Of a DNA stretch of 42,674 nucleotides, positions 1 to 9,693 are shown piece after piece. Where the stretch lies: positions 1-42,674 of the forward strand of contig NZ_CACVCC010000020.1 of NCBI RefSeq assembly GCF_902729355.1, given 5' to 3'. The translations under genes and the position numbers were made by a program. This DNA comes from Streptococcus sp. S784/96/1. GTDB taxonomy: Bacteria; Bacillota; Bacilli; Lactobacillales; Streptococcaceae. The notes beneath the pieces are model-generated. The model was not told where the DNA came from and searched no databases. It was given only the letters and a program-made list of their open reading frames with translations. Each line of letters starts with the position of its first letter. Within the stretch, counting starts at the first letter, position 1.

Positions 1-150
1 ACGGAGTGTTATGACTTGAAGGCTTACAAGACATTTGAGGAATTAGTTTATGATATTGATGACTATATCTATTTTTACAATAACGAACGATTTCAAGAGA
101 AGCACAACGGCCTTGCCCCTCTTGAATCGAGGGACAAGGCCGTTGCTTAA
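1..150 (+). CDS. IS3-family transposase OrfB, C-terminal 49 residues (partial)
   Basis: Reading frame 1 is open from the first base to TAA at 148-150. The translation includes YIYFYNNERFQEKHNGLAP, which matches the conserved C-terminal part of the DDE integrase domain (YxxYNxxR..L) of IS3-family OrfB proteins. The gene is truncated by the window edge, so its integrity cannot be judged. Its last 40 bases form an inverted repeat (106-122 with 129-145, one G-U pair), which is unusual inside a coding end and may act as a transcription barrier protecting the neighbouring chromosome. Confidence 0.8.
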   Translation, partial: TECYDLKAYKTFEELVYDIDDYIYFYNNERFQEKHNGLAPLESRDKAVA

Positions 151-156
151 TCTTTT
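105..156. terminator. Hairpin overlapping the transposase stop codon
   Basis: Arms of 17 bases (CAACGGCCTTG... with ...CAAGGCCGTTG) flank a 6-base loop, and TTAATCTTTTATT follows. The stem is strong but the T tract on the plus strand is poor, so it is a likely but not certain terminator. Confidence 0.45.
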
Positions 157-191
157 ATTATTTCATTGTCCACTTGACAGGGAGCAGTTCA

Positions 192-883
192 AATCATTCA
201 TGCTTTTTTATTTTATTGACTAATCTTTGAAATCCCAACTCAGCAACTCTGCTATTCCCCAAATCAAAGGATAGGTGTCTCAAAAAAATAGGATCTGTCC
301 CGTGTTTTCACGGTAGAGATTGCCTTGGAAGAAATAGTGATATGTCTTTCTGTCAACCTCAAGGAATGAGGAGCGCCAACGAGCACCTCTGCGATTGATA
401 GGATTCCAACTAATTTTCAACTGCCTATCTCGGCCCATTAGCTGGATATTAACACTAATCTTGCTTAGGGTCATGGTAGGAACATGGCAGAGCTAAGACA
501 CGATTTTCCTCCGTCAAAAAAGGATAAAACTCTTGAATACCTTGATAGTCATCACTTGGTGTGGCTTCTAAATCATCCTCTATCTGAACATGTCATTTTC
601 GTTATACTTTGTCATGTATATTGTTCGCATGACACATATGCAGAGCCATTCCCCAATGGTAAGCATTTAGGTTCCTGGCTGTCATAGGTATTCCCGTACG
701 TGCTACCATTATAGTCCTTGCTATCCTATCTTTGGGAAAAAACATTACCTGAAAACTACAACGTTTCCGTTTGACATGTATACAACTGATATTTACACAA
801 ACAAATAAATTACTGAAATACATTGATTGCTTTTTCTATGAAAATAATAGACAATACAGACAGAATAAAAAAGGAGATTATTT
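192..883. other. Gene-poor stretch with decayed minus-strand coding remnant
   Basis: No intact gene is visible. On the minus strand one frame from about 823 to 490 reads like protein interrupted by two stops (near 602 and 590), including EDDLEATPSDDYQG and FYPFLTEENRVLALPCSYH. It then continues after a frameshift near 475-490 into a 64-residue frame (280-474) containing WNPINRRGARWRSSF. I do not recognise the family. The stretch lies between an IS end and the rhodanese gene, which fits a gene decaying after IS insertion. Confidence 0.35.
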
Positions 884-1183
884 ATGACAAAGGCCATTTC
901 AGTTATGGAATTGAAAACCTTGCTTGATACTGAAAGCATTAACTTAATTGATGTTCGTGAGAAAGATGAATTTGCAACTGGACATGTTCCTGGGGCTGTT
1001 AATCTTCCCCTTAGCGAACTAGGTAATCGTTCCACAGAGCTCACAACCGATAAACCCTACTACATCATCTGCCAAGCAGGAGGACGTTCTGCCCAAGTCT
1101 GTGCCTTTTTAGACAGTATGGGCTACGATACAACCAACGTCATTGACGGAACAGGTGCTTGGACTGAAGAGCTAGAGAAATAA
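884..1183 (+). CDS. Rhodanese-like domain protein
   Basis: This 99-residue protein is a single rhodanese domain. It shows LIDVREKDEFATGHVPGAVNL near the N-terminus (the conserved DVRE and GHIPGA-type motifs) and the active-site loop CQAGGRSAQ, whose cysteine near residue 63 would carry a persulfide. Single-domain rhodaneses act as cytoplasmic sulfurtransferases, but the acceptor is not deducible. The ATG at 884 follows AAGGAG at a good distance. The gene stands alone with a terminator behind it, and an IS end and decayed sequence lie upstream. Confidence 0.9.
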   Translation: MTKAISVMELKTLLDTESINLIDVREKDEFATGHVPGAVNLPLSELGNRSTELTTDKPYYIICQAGGRSAQVCAFLDSMGYDTTNVIDGTGAWTEELEK

Positions 1184-1194
1184 TAGTAAAGAAA

Positions 1195-1230
1195 CCACTG
1201 CTGTTAAAAAGTTCAACAGTGGCTTTTTTA
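1195..1230 (+). terminator. Intrinsic terminator after the rhodanese gene
   Basis: CCACTG at 1195-1200 pairs with CAGTGG at 1217-1222, and a run of T follows at 1224-1230. Confidence 0.75.
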
Positions 1231-1294
1231 CGTTAAAATCATCATAACATACAAAATACACCTATCATCCGATAATAAGTGCAGTAATTGAGTC

Positions 1295-1826
1295 TTAATT
1301 CTTAAAACTATGAATTGGCGCCGGAATTTGTTCGCCTCGATTGATAAAGCCTGCTGATGAGTTCTGATTGATGACCCAGATAGTTGCTTCATTGGCAATC
1401 ATAGCCGCAATGGTTTCATAAGGGGTATCCTCCGGAATAGCAATCATATCAAGACCAATGGAACAGATAGCCGTCATAGCTTCCAATTTTTCCAAGTTAA
1501 GAGAGCCACTCTGCACCGCCGCAATCATTCCCTCATCTTCTGAGACAGGAATGAAGGCACCCGATAGGCCACCGACTTGGTTACAAGCTATCACGCCACC
1601 TTTCGTCTTGCAGCTCAATCAAGTGTATGCCCAAAGGAAAATAATTTAACGCATCCGTTGCTGCACCAATCAAGACAATCGGTGTCACACTGACATGTTT
1701 GTTGACAATGGAAATCCCAAGCTCTGCTGCAATCTCATCTCCAACCGCAACCAGATTCGCAGCCTTAGTTGTAATTTTGTCATAAATTTTCTGCTCAATT
1801 GTTTCACGAACTTGTCTAATATCCAT
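1295..1826 (-). pseudogene. UPF0210 (PFL-like, DUF711) gene, reduced by internal deletions
   Basis: Known UPF0210 proteins are about 445 residues; only about 180 codons remain. The N-terminal piece (1581-1826) starts [11 protein letters not shown] and then jumps to a segment with [21 protein letters not shown], so an early segment appears lost. A large middle part is missing, with a frame change near 1600. The C-terminal piece (1295-1618) has [20 protein letters not shown] and ends [10 protein letters not shown], and a further segment seems absent before the end. The deletions are inferred from my knowledge of intact homologues. In other firmicutes this gene follows the UPF0237 gene, as here. 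The function of the family is unknown. Confidence 0.8.
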
Positions 1827-1836
1827 AGGTCACCTC

Positions 1837-2103
1837 TTACAAATTGTACATGGCGTCAAAAATAGCTGCGCTTTAAATATTGATTTTAACATTCAGCGTT
1901 TGTCCAAAGGCCTCCAATTCACTACGCAAAGCCGTGAAATCCTGTTTCTCCTCAGATGACACCACCGCCATCATGGTAAAATACTCATCCAAAACCGTCT
2001 GAGAAATATCATCAATGTTCAGATTTAGCTCAGCTAACTTGCCTGCGACGCCTGCTACAATCCCTTTTCCGTCTTTACCAACAACCGTTACAATAGCTTT
2101 CAT
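1837..2103 (-). pseudogene. UPF0237 ACT-domain protein, nonsense codon at position 77
   Basis: The frame encodes an ACT domain (MKAIVTVVGKDGKGIVAGVAG, NIDDISQTVLDEYFTMMAVV) and stops at TAA at 1873-1875 after 76 residues. Past that stop the same frame continues SAAIFDAMYNL and ends at TAA at 1837-1839. Homologues are about 88-89 residues and have glutamine at this place, so a CAA-to-TAA change removes the last 12 residues. ACT domains usually bind amino acids; the role of this family is not established. The shortened protein may still fold. It was the first gene of an operon with the UPF0210 gene, 10 bases downstream. ATG 2103 has AAGGAG upstream. Confidence 0.8.
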
Positions 2104-2156
2104 ATCAATCTCCTTATCTTTTTTGTTTATTTTATAAACTTTCCAAACATTCTATT

Positions 2157-2200
2157 TAAACCAAAAAACGTCCGTATAAAACGAACTTTTTTTGGTTTTT
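2157..2200 (-). terminator. Hairpin downstream of the PTS IIC gene
   Basis: AAACCAAAAAA at the left and TTTTTTTGGTTT at the right form an A/T-rich stem with two mismatches around ACGTCCGTATAAAACGAAC. It can terminate the cellobiose operon reading leftward. Confidence 0.5.
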
Positions 2201-2259
2201 ATTGAATTTGACACAAAATAACAAAATCATTAACGTTATCTGCTGTGAACAACAACTGA

Positions 2260-3603
2260 TTAAACACCTTCTTCAGCAAGCAATTGTTTATCATATTGAC
2301 GCACAAATGGCCAATAGACTAAGAAAGCTACCAATGAACACACTAATGCAACAGGGATTGCTTTTACATCCGCAGTACCAAGAAAGGCTCCGATACCAAC
2401 AGGAGTTGGCCATGGAACTTGAGCTACTACTGCATTGATAAGATTAGTTTTCATTGCAAAATAGTAAACCGACATTGACGCAATAGGCGCTGTCATAAAT
2501 GGAATCGCAAGCGCTGGGTTATAGATAATTGGTAAACCAAAAATCAACGGTTCATTAATATTGAAGATACCTGGTACAATAGAGGCTTTACCAATCGCAC
2601 TTAATTGTGCAGAACGAGCGCGAAAGGCACACCAGATACAAAGCCCAAGTGTCGCACCAGAACCACCAGCAATAACAAACATATTTGAAAACTCACCCGC
2701 AACAATATTACGCGCACCTTCAGCATTGAGTGCCATATTTGTAAGAGCAATTGGATTAACAAAAGCAAAGACGATATTTGCTCCGTGGATACCTACAATC
2801 CAAAGCGCCTGAGTCAGCAAGTAAATAACAACAAGACCAATCCAAGTATTAGTGAGTCCACCTACAAATGAGAATGGAATCGCAATGACTTGGAAAATAT
2901 CTGTACCAAGAGCAACAAGGGCTCCATTGATAACAATAACTGTGAAAGCAACTACAAAACTAGGAATAAGGGCTGTGAAACCACGAGAAACACCTTCTGG
3001 AACTGATGCAGGCATTTTAATAACCCAGTTGTGCTTAATACACATACGATAAATAAGTACTGTTACAATAGCCATAATAATAGCTGTAAAGATACCAGTT
3101 GTTCCAAAACGAGTAACACCATTACCCATTGCCCAACCATCTGCTATCACTGTACCTTCCTTAAGGCTTTGGACAGCTGACATCATACCATCTTTAAAAA
3201 TAATTTGTGGAACAGTCATGATGAAGGCAAACAAGGCCAATAAAGCTCCATTAAGTGGGCTCATGTTTAACTCTTCTTCCTCAGCATAAATTTTTGTCAA
3301 TTCATATGCCATAGAAAGAACAAAATAGAGTGATAACGACCCCATAGTAGCATAGTTAGCAACCATGTATAAAGCCGTAAATTTATCAAATGAAGCCGCA
3401 AATACATCAGCTACAACTGGCCAAAAAGAGAACGCTTGAGGTAATATACTAAATACCAAGAACATTGATCCTACAATTGTAAATGGTACTGCAGCCATAC
3501 CTGCCGCTGTGATAGCACGCACAACTTTATACTGTGCAATTTTTCCCATTGGTCCCATAAGATATTTCTCTAACAAGCCAAAGAATCCTTTTTGTTCGTC
3601 CAT
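2260..3603 (-). CDS. celB: PTS cellobiose/beta-glucoside-type EIIC permease
   Basis: This 447-residue integral membrane protein has the features of the lactose/cellobiose EIIC family: an N-terminal MDEQKGFFGLLEKYLMGPMGK segment, about ten hydrophobic helices, the loop ALWIVGIHGANIV, and FNINEPLIFGLPIIYNP (the conserved NEP motif near the sugar site). It would move a beta-glucoside such as cellobiose into the cell while EIIB phosphorylates it. It is the last gene of the operon with IIB, regulator, IIA and a membrane protein. The start ATG has GAAAGGAG upstream. Substrate is inferred from family and from the neighbouring GH1 enzyme. Confidence 0.9.
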   Translation of the reverse strand: MDEQKGFFGLLEKYLMGPMGKIAQYKVVRAITAAGMAAVPFTIVGSMFLVFSILPQAFSFWPVVADVFAASFDKFTALYMVANYATMGSLSLYFVLSMAYELTKIYAEEEELNMSPLNGALLALFAFIMTVPQIIFKDGMMSAVQSLKEGTVIADGWAMGNGVTRFGTTGIFTAIIMAIVTVLIYRMCIKHNWVIKMPASVPEGVSRGFTALIPSFVVAFTVIVINGALVALGTDIFQVIAIPFSFVGGLTNTWIGLVVIYLLTQALWIVGIHGANIVFAFVNPIALTNMALNAEGARNIVAGEFSNMFVIAGGSGATLGLCIWCAFRARSAQLSAIGKASIVPGIFNINEPLIFGLPIIYNPALAIPFMTAPIASMSVYYFAMKTNLINAVVAQVPWPTPVGIGAFLGTADVKAIPVALVCSLVAFLVYWPFVRQYDKQLLAEEGV

Positions 3604-3621
3604 AATGAACTCCTTTCAAAA

Positions 3622-4146
3622 TTAAAATATTTTTCCAAATGATTTTTGAAAACGATAATAAAAGTTATCGGTATTAGTTTCAACACGCTGTACACGATTC
3701 ACATTATGCCAAACAGCCAATAAACCCAATAACAGTAAACTTGAAACAAATAGTTTCCCTAACAAATTACTAGCAAAAACAGGAAAGACATACTCAAATT
3801 GACCCGGGAAAACGACACTTAGCAGTGCAAGAACATTAACAATTCCTTGTGCCTGAAAGGCACGTTTTGTCCAAATCAATACGGCTTTTGTTTTACCATA
3901 GAGAGAAAATTGCTCAGCAATTGCTCTAATAAGCAACAATAGCAAACCTATCGGTAAAATGATGTAAACCGACGTTCTATACATTTGAATCATTCCCCAA
4001 TAAATATTAGCAAAAAAGAAAAGAGTCAGAGAATATCTAAATAGCATATAACGACTAAATAAGTTATTTTTCCAAGTCGTTTCTTGTTTCAAGTCACGAC
4101 TCTGTGCTTTTTTGGTCACTAATTTCTTTCTCTGATTTTTTCCCAT
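3622..4146 (-). CDS. Small membrane protein of the cellobiose PTS operon
   Basis: The protein has 174 residues: a strongly basic N-terminus (MGKNQRKKLVTKKAQSRD) followed by about four hydrophobic segments, including SVYIILPIGLLLLLIRAI and LLGKLFVSSLLLLGLLAVW. I recognise no catalytic motif and no named family. It lies between IIA and IIC genes with short gaps (21 and 18 bases), so it is co-transcribed. A role in assembly or modulation of the permease is a guess from position only. RBS AGAAGGAT precedes ATG 4146. Confidence 0.7.
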   Translation of the reverse strand: MGKNQRKKLVTKKAQSRDLKQETTWKNNLFSRYMLFRYSLTLFFFANIYWGMIQMYRTSVYIILPIGLLLLLIRAIAEQFSLYGKTKAVLIWTKRAFQAQGIVNVLALLSVVFPGQFEYVFPVFASNLLGKLFVSSLLLLGLLAVWHNVNRVQRVETNTDNFYYRFQKSFGKIF

Positions 4147-4167
4147 AACTCTATCCTTCTCTACTAG

Positions 4168-4482
4168 TTATTTTATTTTTTTATGTAATTCTAGCATCTC
4201 TAAGGCCACCTCACGCAATGTCATCGTCGTCATGAGATGATCTTGTGCATGAACCATAATAATTTCAATTTTGATTTCCGTTCCACTTGCATATTCTTGC
4301 AATAAATGTGTTTGAGCTTTATGTGCCAATAATAATTCTTCATTAGCCTCATCTAATCTTTGAGCCGCAAGTTCAAAATCACCTGCACGCATAGCATCAA
4401 ACCCTTCATGAACAATTGTTCGTGCATTACCGGAATTTAAGATAATTTCAAATGCAGCCATTTGTAATTCATCTGAATTCAT
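4168..4482 (-). CDS. celC: PTS lactose/cellobiose-family EIIA
   Basis: This 104-residue helical protein matches the EIIA-Lac family in length and in the motif VHAQDHLMTTM near residues 76-86; the first histidine of this motif is the one phosphorylated by HPr in characterised members. It passes phosphate to the IIB protein encoded at 6528-6845. The ATG at 4482 directly follows the TAA of the regulator gene (4483-4485), so the two genes are translationally linked. Confidence 0.92.
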   Translation of the reverse strand: MNSDELQMAAFEIILNSGNARTIVHEGFDAMRAGDFELAAQRLDEANEELLLAHKAQTHLLQEYASGTEIKIEIIMVHAQDHLMTTMTLREVALEMLELHKKIK

Positions 4483-6471
4483 TTACTCTCTTCCTTTCTC
4501 TATAGATAAAAATAACTCTCTAAATTGTTCAAAATGCTGACATGACATCAGTTTTTCTTGAATATAATCACAATCAACTAAGTCAACAATCATCGAAGCC
4601 ATTTCAGGTAATCCTTCATTATCATGGGTTGACATTGATGTTAGAAAAACAAACTTAATTGACGGATATTGCTCATCCCACCACATCCCATTTTTAATAA
4701 TAGCAACCGCAATATGATGATTGCTCGCAACTGCTTTAATCGGATGGGGAACTGCAATGGTATCACTAAAAACAACTGAACTCATCAATTCTCTTTGCGT
4801 CAGCAACTCACACATCCGTTTACTAAAGCCAGGCTCTTCGTCAACAGCAAGCTGTGCAATCATTTTTTCCATAAGTTCTGCTTTGCCGATTTCATCAACA
4901 ATTATAAATAACTCTTCTGAGAAATAATCATCAAAATATTTTGAATAATCAATTGAAACTGACGATTTTCCTAAAATTTCCTTGGACTTTCTTAATTTAG
5001 AAATGCCATCCTTAATAGTTATCACTTCATCTTTAGTTAAAAATACAGATACTGTAAATACTGGCACATTAAAAATTAAATTGGATAAATCAATAGATGA
5101 AATGATAAAATCTATGCCTTGCAATTTGTCATCATTAATTTCATAGTAGCCAATAACATCTGAGATGTGTACCGTTTGTCCCAGTTCATTCTCAATACGA
5201 CTTTTGAGCATCTGCGCACTACCATAACCCGTCGCACAAATCACTAAAATGTTATACTTATACTTTTCTTTGTAGCGCTCTCTACCAGCCATAAAATGAA
5301 GAGCAATGTAAGCTAACTCATCTGCGGATAGTTGAAAACGTTCAAATAAAGGCATCTTAGCAATTGTTAATTCTGCCCAATGGTACATGTCTCCATAGTT
5401 TGACTGTATATCAGCTGTCAGTGGATTATCAAGAGCAACATGACTTTCTAACCTAATTAATAAGGTCGATAGATGAACTAATAAGCCTTCTATAAGCTGA
5501 AAATCATTTTGAACAAAGGCGTCAAACTGCCTCAAACTGGCTAACAATTCATGTCGTAAACGTTCATGTAAATCTTCTGATTCATAACGCCCACTCCCAT
5601 AGCTTTTAGACAGCAAGTGTAACGTAATATAGTCTGCCTCTTCTTCTGGAAAATCTATACCTGTACTTGAAGCGATTCTCATCAAAATTCTTTCAGCAAT
5701 GAGATGCTCTATCGTTTCCTTTAGCTTAATATCTTCATCTGTGATCTTAGCTATTTTAAATCCTTCAGCAATCCTACGAAGTGCTAAAGCAATATGGATA
5801 ACTAAATTTTGAATCACAAAGTCTGATAATTTTAACTGCCCTTCTCGACATTCATCTAAGACAATGATTGTCATTTCCTCAAATGAAATTTTTTGGTTCA
5901 ACAACTCATTGTCTACATATGAATGCATCGTATTTAAAAAATCAGAATCAATGAAGTAATCCATAATAAATCGACGCTTATCTCTTTCCGTACCAGTAAC
6001 ATAGACACCTTTATTAGCCTTACTCTCTATTTTTAAATGATAGGGAAGAAATTTTTGACGAATTTTTTTAAAATCTGCAGATAGGGTTGAACGGCTCACA
6101 TATAATTCATCAGCTAAATCATCAAAATAAATTTCATTTTGTTCAAATAACAATTTATTAAGAATATAATTATAACGATCATTAATATCAGTTTTACCAA
6201 CATATTGTTTTTGAGAAAGTGTAATGTGATTCTCTTTTATAAAATCAGAATAAGTACGTTCATCACTCACTTTCAACGCATATCCGTTACCTTGTTTGGA
6301 TATGATATCAACACCAGCATAATCGCTCAATTTCTCTGAGATAGTCTTGTAATAATTTCTAATCGTACGATCAGAACAGCCTAATTCATCAGCCAATTCC
6401 CTGCTTCTGACAAAACTGTCGCGATGCTGAGATAACAATTGAATAATACGTGCTTCTTTTTTAGTTAACAC
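4483..6471 (-). CDS. celR: PRD-containing PTS-controlled transcriptional activator (CelR/MtlR type)
   Basis: The 662 residues show, in order, an N-terminal winged helix (LTKKEARIIQLL...SRELADELGCSDRTIRNYY), a second helix-turn-helix region (DDLADELYVSRSTLSADFKK, about 118-140), two PRD domains (about 190-400, with VIHIALALRRI and LAYIALHFMAGRERY), an EIIB-like domain (NILVICATGYGSAQML, about 410-490) and a C-terminal EIIA-like domain (DTIAVPHPIKA, about 520-655). Proteins of this build activate PTS operons and are switched by phosphorylation of PRD histidines. Here the gene sits inside the operon it likely controls. The start appears to be GTG at 6469-6471, eight bases after AGGAGG. The 22-bp palindrome at 6924-6945 is its likely target. 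Confidence 0.88.
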   Translation of the reverse strand: MLTKKEARIIQLLSQHRDSFVRSRELADELGCSDRTIRNYYKTISEKLSDYAGVDIISKQGNGYALKVSDERTYSDFIKENHITLSQKQYVGKTDINDRYNYILNKLLFEQNEIYFDDLADELYVSRSTLSADFKKIRQKFLPYHLKIESKANKGVYVTGTERDKRRFIMDYFIDSDFLNTMHSYVDNELLNQKISFEEMTIIVLDECREGQLKLSDFVIQNLVIHIALALRRIAEGFKIAKITDEDIKLKETIEHLIAERILMRIASSTGIDFPEEEADYITLHLLSKSYGSGRYESEDLHERLRHELLASLRQFDAFVQNDFQLIEGLLVHLSTLLIRLESHVALDNPLTADIQSNYGDMYHWAELTIAKMPLFERFQLSADELAYIALHFMAGRERYKEKYKYNILVICATGYGSAQMLKSRIENELGQTVHISDVIGYYEINDDKLQGIDFIISSIDLSNLIFNVPVFTVSVFLTKDEVITIKDGISKLRKSKEILGKSSVSIDYSKYFDDYFSEELFIIVDEIGKAELMEKMIAQLAVDEEPGFSKRMCELLTQRELMSSVVFSDTIAVPHPIKAVASNHHIAVAIIKNGMWWDEQYPSIKFVFLTSMSTHDNEGLPEMASMIVDLVDCDYIQEKLMSCQHFEQFRELFLSIEKGRE

Positions 6472-6527
6472 AGGACCTCCTCCTTAAATAATTTAGTCAG
6501 TCCGTCATAACATTTTTAAATATCCTT

Positions 6528-6845
6528 TTAGATATTTTCTTTGACTAACGCAGCCATCTTTTCAATACCAATTGGAATTGGAATATAAGCTTGCGGTGGG
6601 ATTTGCACAATTGGTTTCCCTGTCTTAGCAGCAGCATCAGCCAACTGCTTAAAGTTCATTTTAGTCTGAGGGCTAACAAGATATAAATCATACTTATCTT
6701 CTATAATACGTTTTTGACCTTCTGGAACACCAACTGCATCCATTTCAATATCTTCACCACGTTCTTGAAGGTAAGTCATTGTCTTTTTAGCAATAAGTGA
6801 TGATGACATTCCACCTGCACAAATAATAAGAGCTTGTTTAGCCAT
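6528..6845 (-). CDS. celA: PTS lactose/cellobiose-family EIIB
   Basis: This 105-residue protein begins MAKQALIICAGGMSSSLIAKK; the cysteine at residue 9 in the P-loop-like ICAGGMSSS is the phosphorylated residue of this EIIB family. It takes phosphate from the IIA protein and gives it to the sugar passing through IIC. It is the first gene of the operon, behind a consensus-like promoter (6887-6915). RBS GAGGAGA precedes the ATG. Confidence 0.92.
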   Translation of the reverse strand: MAKQALIICAGGMSSSLIAKKTMTYLQERGEDIEMDAVGVPEGQKRIIEDKYDLYLVSPQTKMNFKQLADAAAKTGKPIVQIPPQAYIPIPIGIEKMAALVKENI

Positions 6846-6886
6846 AAAAATAATCTCCTCTTTTGATGTATTTATTTTACATTTTT

Positions 6887-6915
6887 ATTATAGGAAAACG
6901 CATACAATATGTAAA
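6887..6915 (-). promoter_or_regulatory. Promoter of the cellobiose PTS operon with cre-like overlap
   Basis: On the minus strand TTTACA (6910-6915) and TATAAT (6887-6892) are 17 bases apart. The spacer contains TTGTATGCGTTTTCC, one base off the CcpA cre consensus, which would allow glucose repression. The cre call is tentative. Confidence 0.7.
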
Positions 6916-6923
6916 TTGACATA

Positions 6924-6945
6924 TTTTCCGTTTCGAAACGGAAAA
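6924..6945. promoter_or_regulatory. Perfect 22-bp palindrome, candidate CelR operator
   Basis: The half site TTTTCCGTTTC (6924-6934) is followed immediately by its exact reverse complement GAAACGGAAAA (6935-6945). The palindrome ends eight bases before the -35 box of the operon promoter, the usual place for an activator site. No hairpin loop is present, so it is more likely a DNA site than an RNA hairpin. Confidence 0.6.
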
Positions 6946-7046
6946 CAATACGACCTTGCGGAAAAAAGGTTACTTATCTCATCTTTCCATAATTAACAGA
7001 ATTACATTTCAGATTTGTAAAGTATTACTTTCTCCTAGTTTCCAAC

Positions 7047-7071
7047 AAAAAAGACTGGATGAACTCCAGCC
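7047..7071 (-). terminator. Intrinsic terminator after the 112-residue membrane protein gene
   Basis: Reading leftward, GGCTGGA and TCCAGTC form a 7-bp stem with a four-base loop, followed by TTTTTT (7047-7052). Confidence 0.7.
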
Positions 7072-7119
7072 TTATTCATTTAGCATCATTTTACAGTAAG
7101 ATAAGTATTACCTAAAATG

Positions 7120-7458
7120 TTATACCGCTATCTGCCTAAAAGTAACCCTGACATTTTTAGGTTTGAGATCATACTCTTCTAAAATCATCTCTCTGAGTTT
7201 TACATCGTTAATAGTTGATGCTACAGCATAGCCATCTAAGGTATTATACTTGACTGATAATACGGACATGATTTTATTATTTTGACGAATATCAGGAATG
7301 CTGGTGTCTGAAAATCCAATAAAATAATTATTCATCGTTTTACCATCTTTTGTGACAACTGATGGTGTCAGTTGTTTTTTCTTCAATCCTACAAATAGGA
7401 ACCACATTCCAGACATTATTGCACTAACTACAAGAAAACCAAATATATAATATAGCAT
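7120..7458 (-). CDS. Single-span membrane protein of unknown function
   Basis: The 112-residue product has one N-terminal membrane span (YYIFGFLVVSAIMSGMWFLF) and a soluble tail of about 85 residues ending in LKPKNVRVTFRQIAV. I do not recognise the family. A good RBS (AAGGAGA) precedes ATG 7458 and a terminator follows, which supports a real gene. It lies between the PTS operon and the SemiSWEET/phospho-glucosidase genes, but nothing ties it to sugar use. Confidence 0.65.
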   Translation of the reverse strand: MLYYIFGFLVVSAIMSGMWFLFVGLKKKQLTPSVVTKDGKTMNNYFIGFSDTSIPDIRQNNKIMSVLSVKYNTLDGYAVASTINDVKLREMILEEYDLKPKNVRVTFRQIAV

Positions 7459-7680
7459 TTTTCTCCTTATTTTTAAATCACTGATAGACTATTTTAATCA
7501 TAATCAATGTGTATCAAAACTAATCTACATAAAACTATGGAAATATCTCTCTATTTTGTGAACTAAAAAATATTCTTTATCAACTCTTTTATACCAAACT
7601 TTCGTAGCCATTTTAATTATCATTTGTTCTATAATAACCTTATAAACATTGCTACATTATTTTAAAACTTTTATTACTTT

Positions 7681-7920
7681 TTATTTGTAGCGAATTTTAC
7701 AAATTAAAATCGTTCCCGACAATACAAACGAGATTGAATTTGCCATGATTAAAGGCATATCTTGAATATTCAATCCATGAAGCAACCATAGAAAAATCCC
7801 TATGACCTGCATACTATACATCACGAGTGAAATACCTGAAGTATCCTTTGTTTTAATCGTTTTTATCGCCTGTGGCAAAAAGGCTAAGGTCGTCAGTACT
7901 GCAGCAAGTGTACCAATCAT
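7681..7920 (-). CDS. SemiSWEET-like PQ-loop sugar transporter
   Basis: The 79 residues form three hydrophobic segments, with the PQ motif in FLPQAIKT near residues 14-21 and a second conserved region at TSGISLVMYSMQVIGIFLWL. Three-helix proteins of this type (SemiSWEETs, MtN3/saliva family) dimerise to make a passive sugar pore. It follows the 6-phospho-beta-glucosidase gene on the same strand, separated by 116 bases. RBS AAAGGATT precedes ATG 7920. A sugar role is inferred from family and context; the substrate is unknown. Confidence 0.8.
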   Translation of the reverse strand: MIGTLAAVLTTLAFLPQAIKTIKTKDTSGISLVMYSMQVIGIFLWLLHGLNIQDMPLIMANSISFVLSGTILICKIRYK

Positions 7921-8036
7921 TCAGAATCCTTTCCATATGAATAAAAGTTTTACAACTAGAGGAGTGAAACCAGTAAAAATTTCAAACTTACATTATAATG
8001 AGGGGTTTTAATAAGTTGATAGATGACTTGACATCA

Positions 8037-9516
<1,480 letters not shown>

Positions 9517-9519
9517 AAA

Positions 9520-9564
9520 ATAAAATAGAGAAATTTTCCACATGATTTAGGAAAATTTCTCTAT
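9520..9564 (-). terminator. Strong terminator after argGH
   Basis: Perfect 15-base arms (ATAGAGAAATTTTCC at 9525-9539; its complement at 9550-9564) enclose a 10-base loop, with TTTATTTTTT following in the leftward direction. It separates the arg operon from bglA. Confidence 0.75.
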
Positions 9565-9693
9565 CTTCTTGTATTACCCAAAACAATTTTGGTAAAAGAG
9601 ATGAAAAACTGAAGTCGTTTCAAACAAAGTTCCCAATCTCGACCTGTTTAATTTTTCTATCTCTCAGTTAATCGCAAACCTTATAAATAGCAG

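Larger units (their letters stand above)
1..191 (+). mobile_element. IS3-family insertion sequence, right end (cut by window edge)
   Basis: The end of a transposase frame is followed 17 bases later by a terminal inverted repeat of about 25 bases at 167-191, containing CTTGACAGGGAGCAGTTCA, which resembles the ends of streptococcal IS3-family (IS150-group) elements. The left part lies outside the window. No target duplication can be checked because only one end is visible. Confidence 0.75.

Noticed and set aside
9525..9564. Antiterminator (RAT) site for a BglG-type protein upstream of bglA
   Set aside because: The hairpin lies upstream of the bglA promoter and directly after argH, so it is better explained as the arg operon terminator. 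The window's PRD protein has DNA-binding rather than RNA-binding N-terminal domains.
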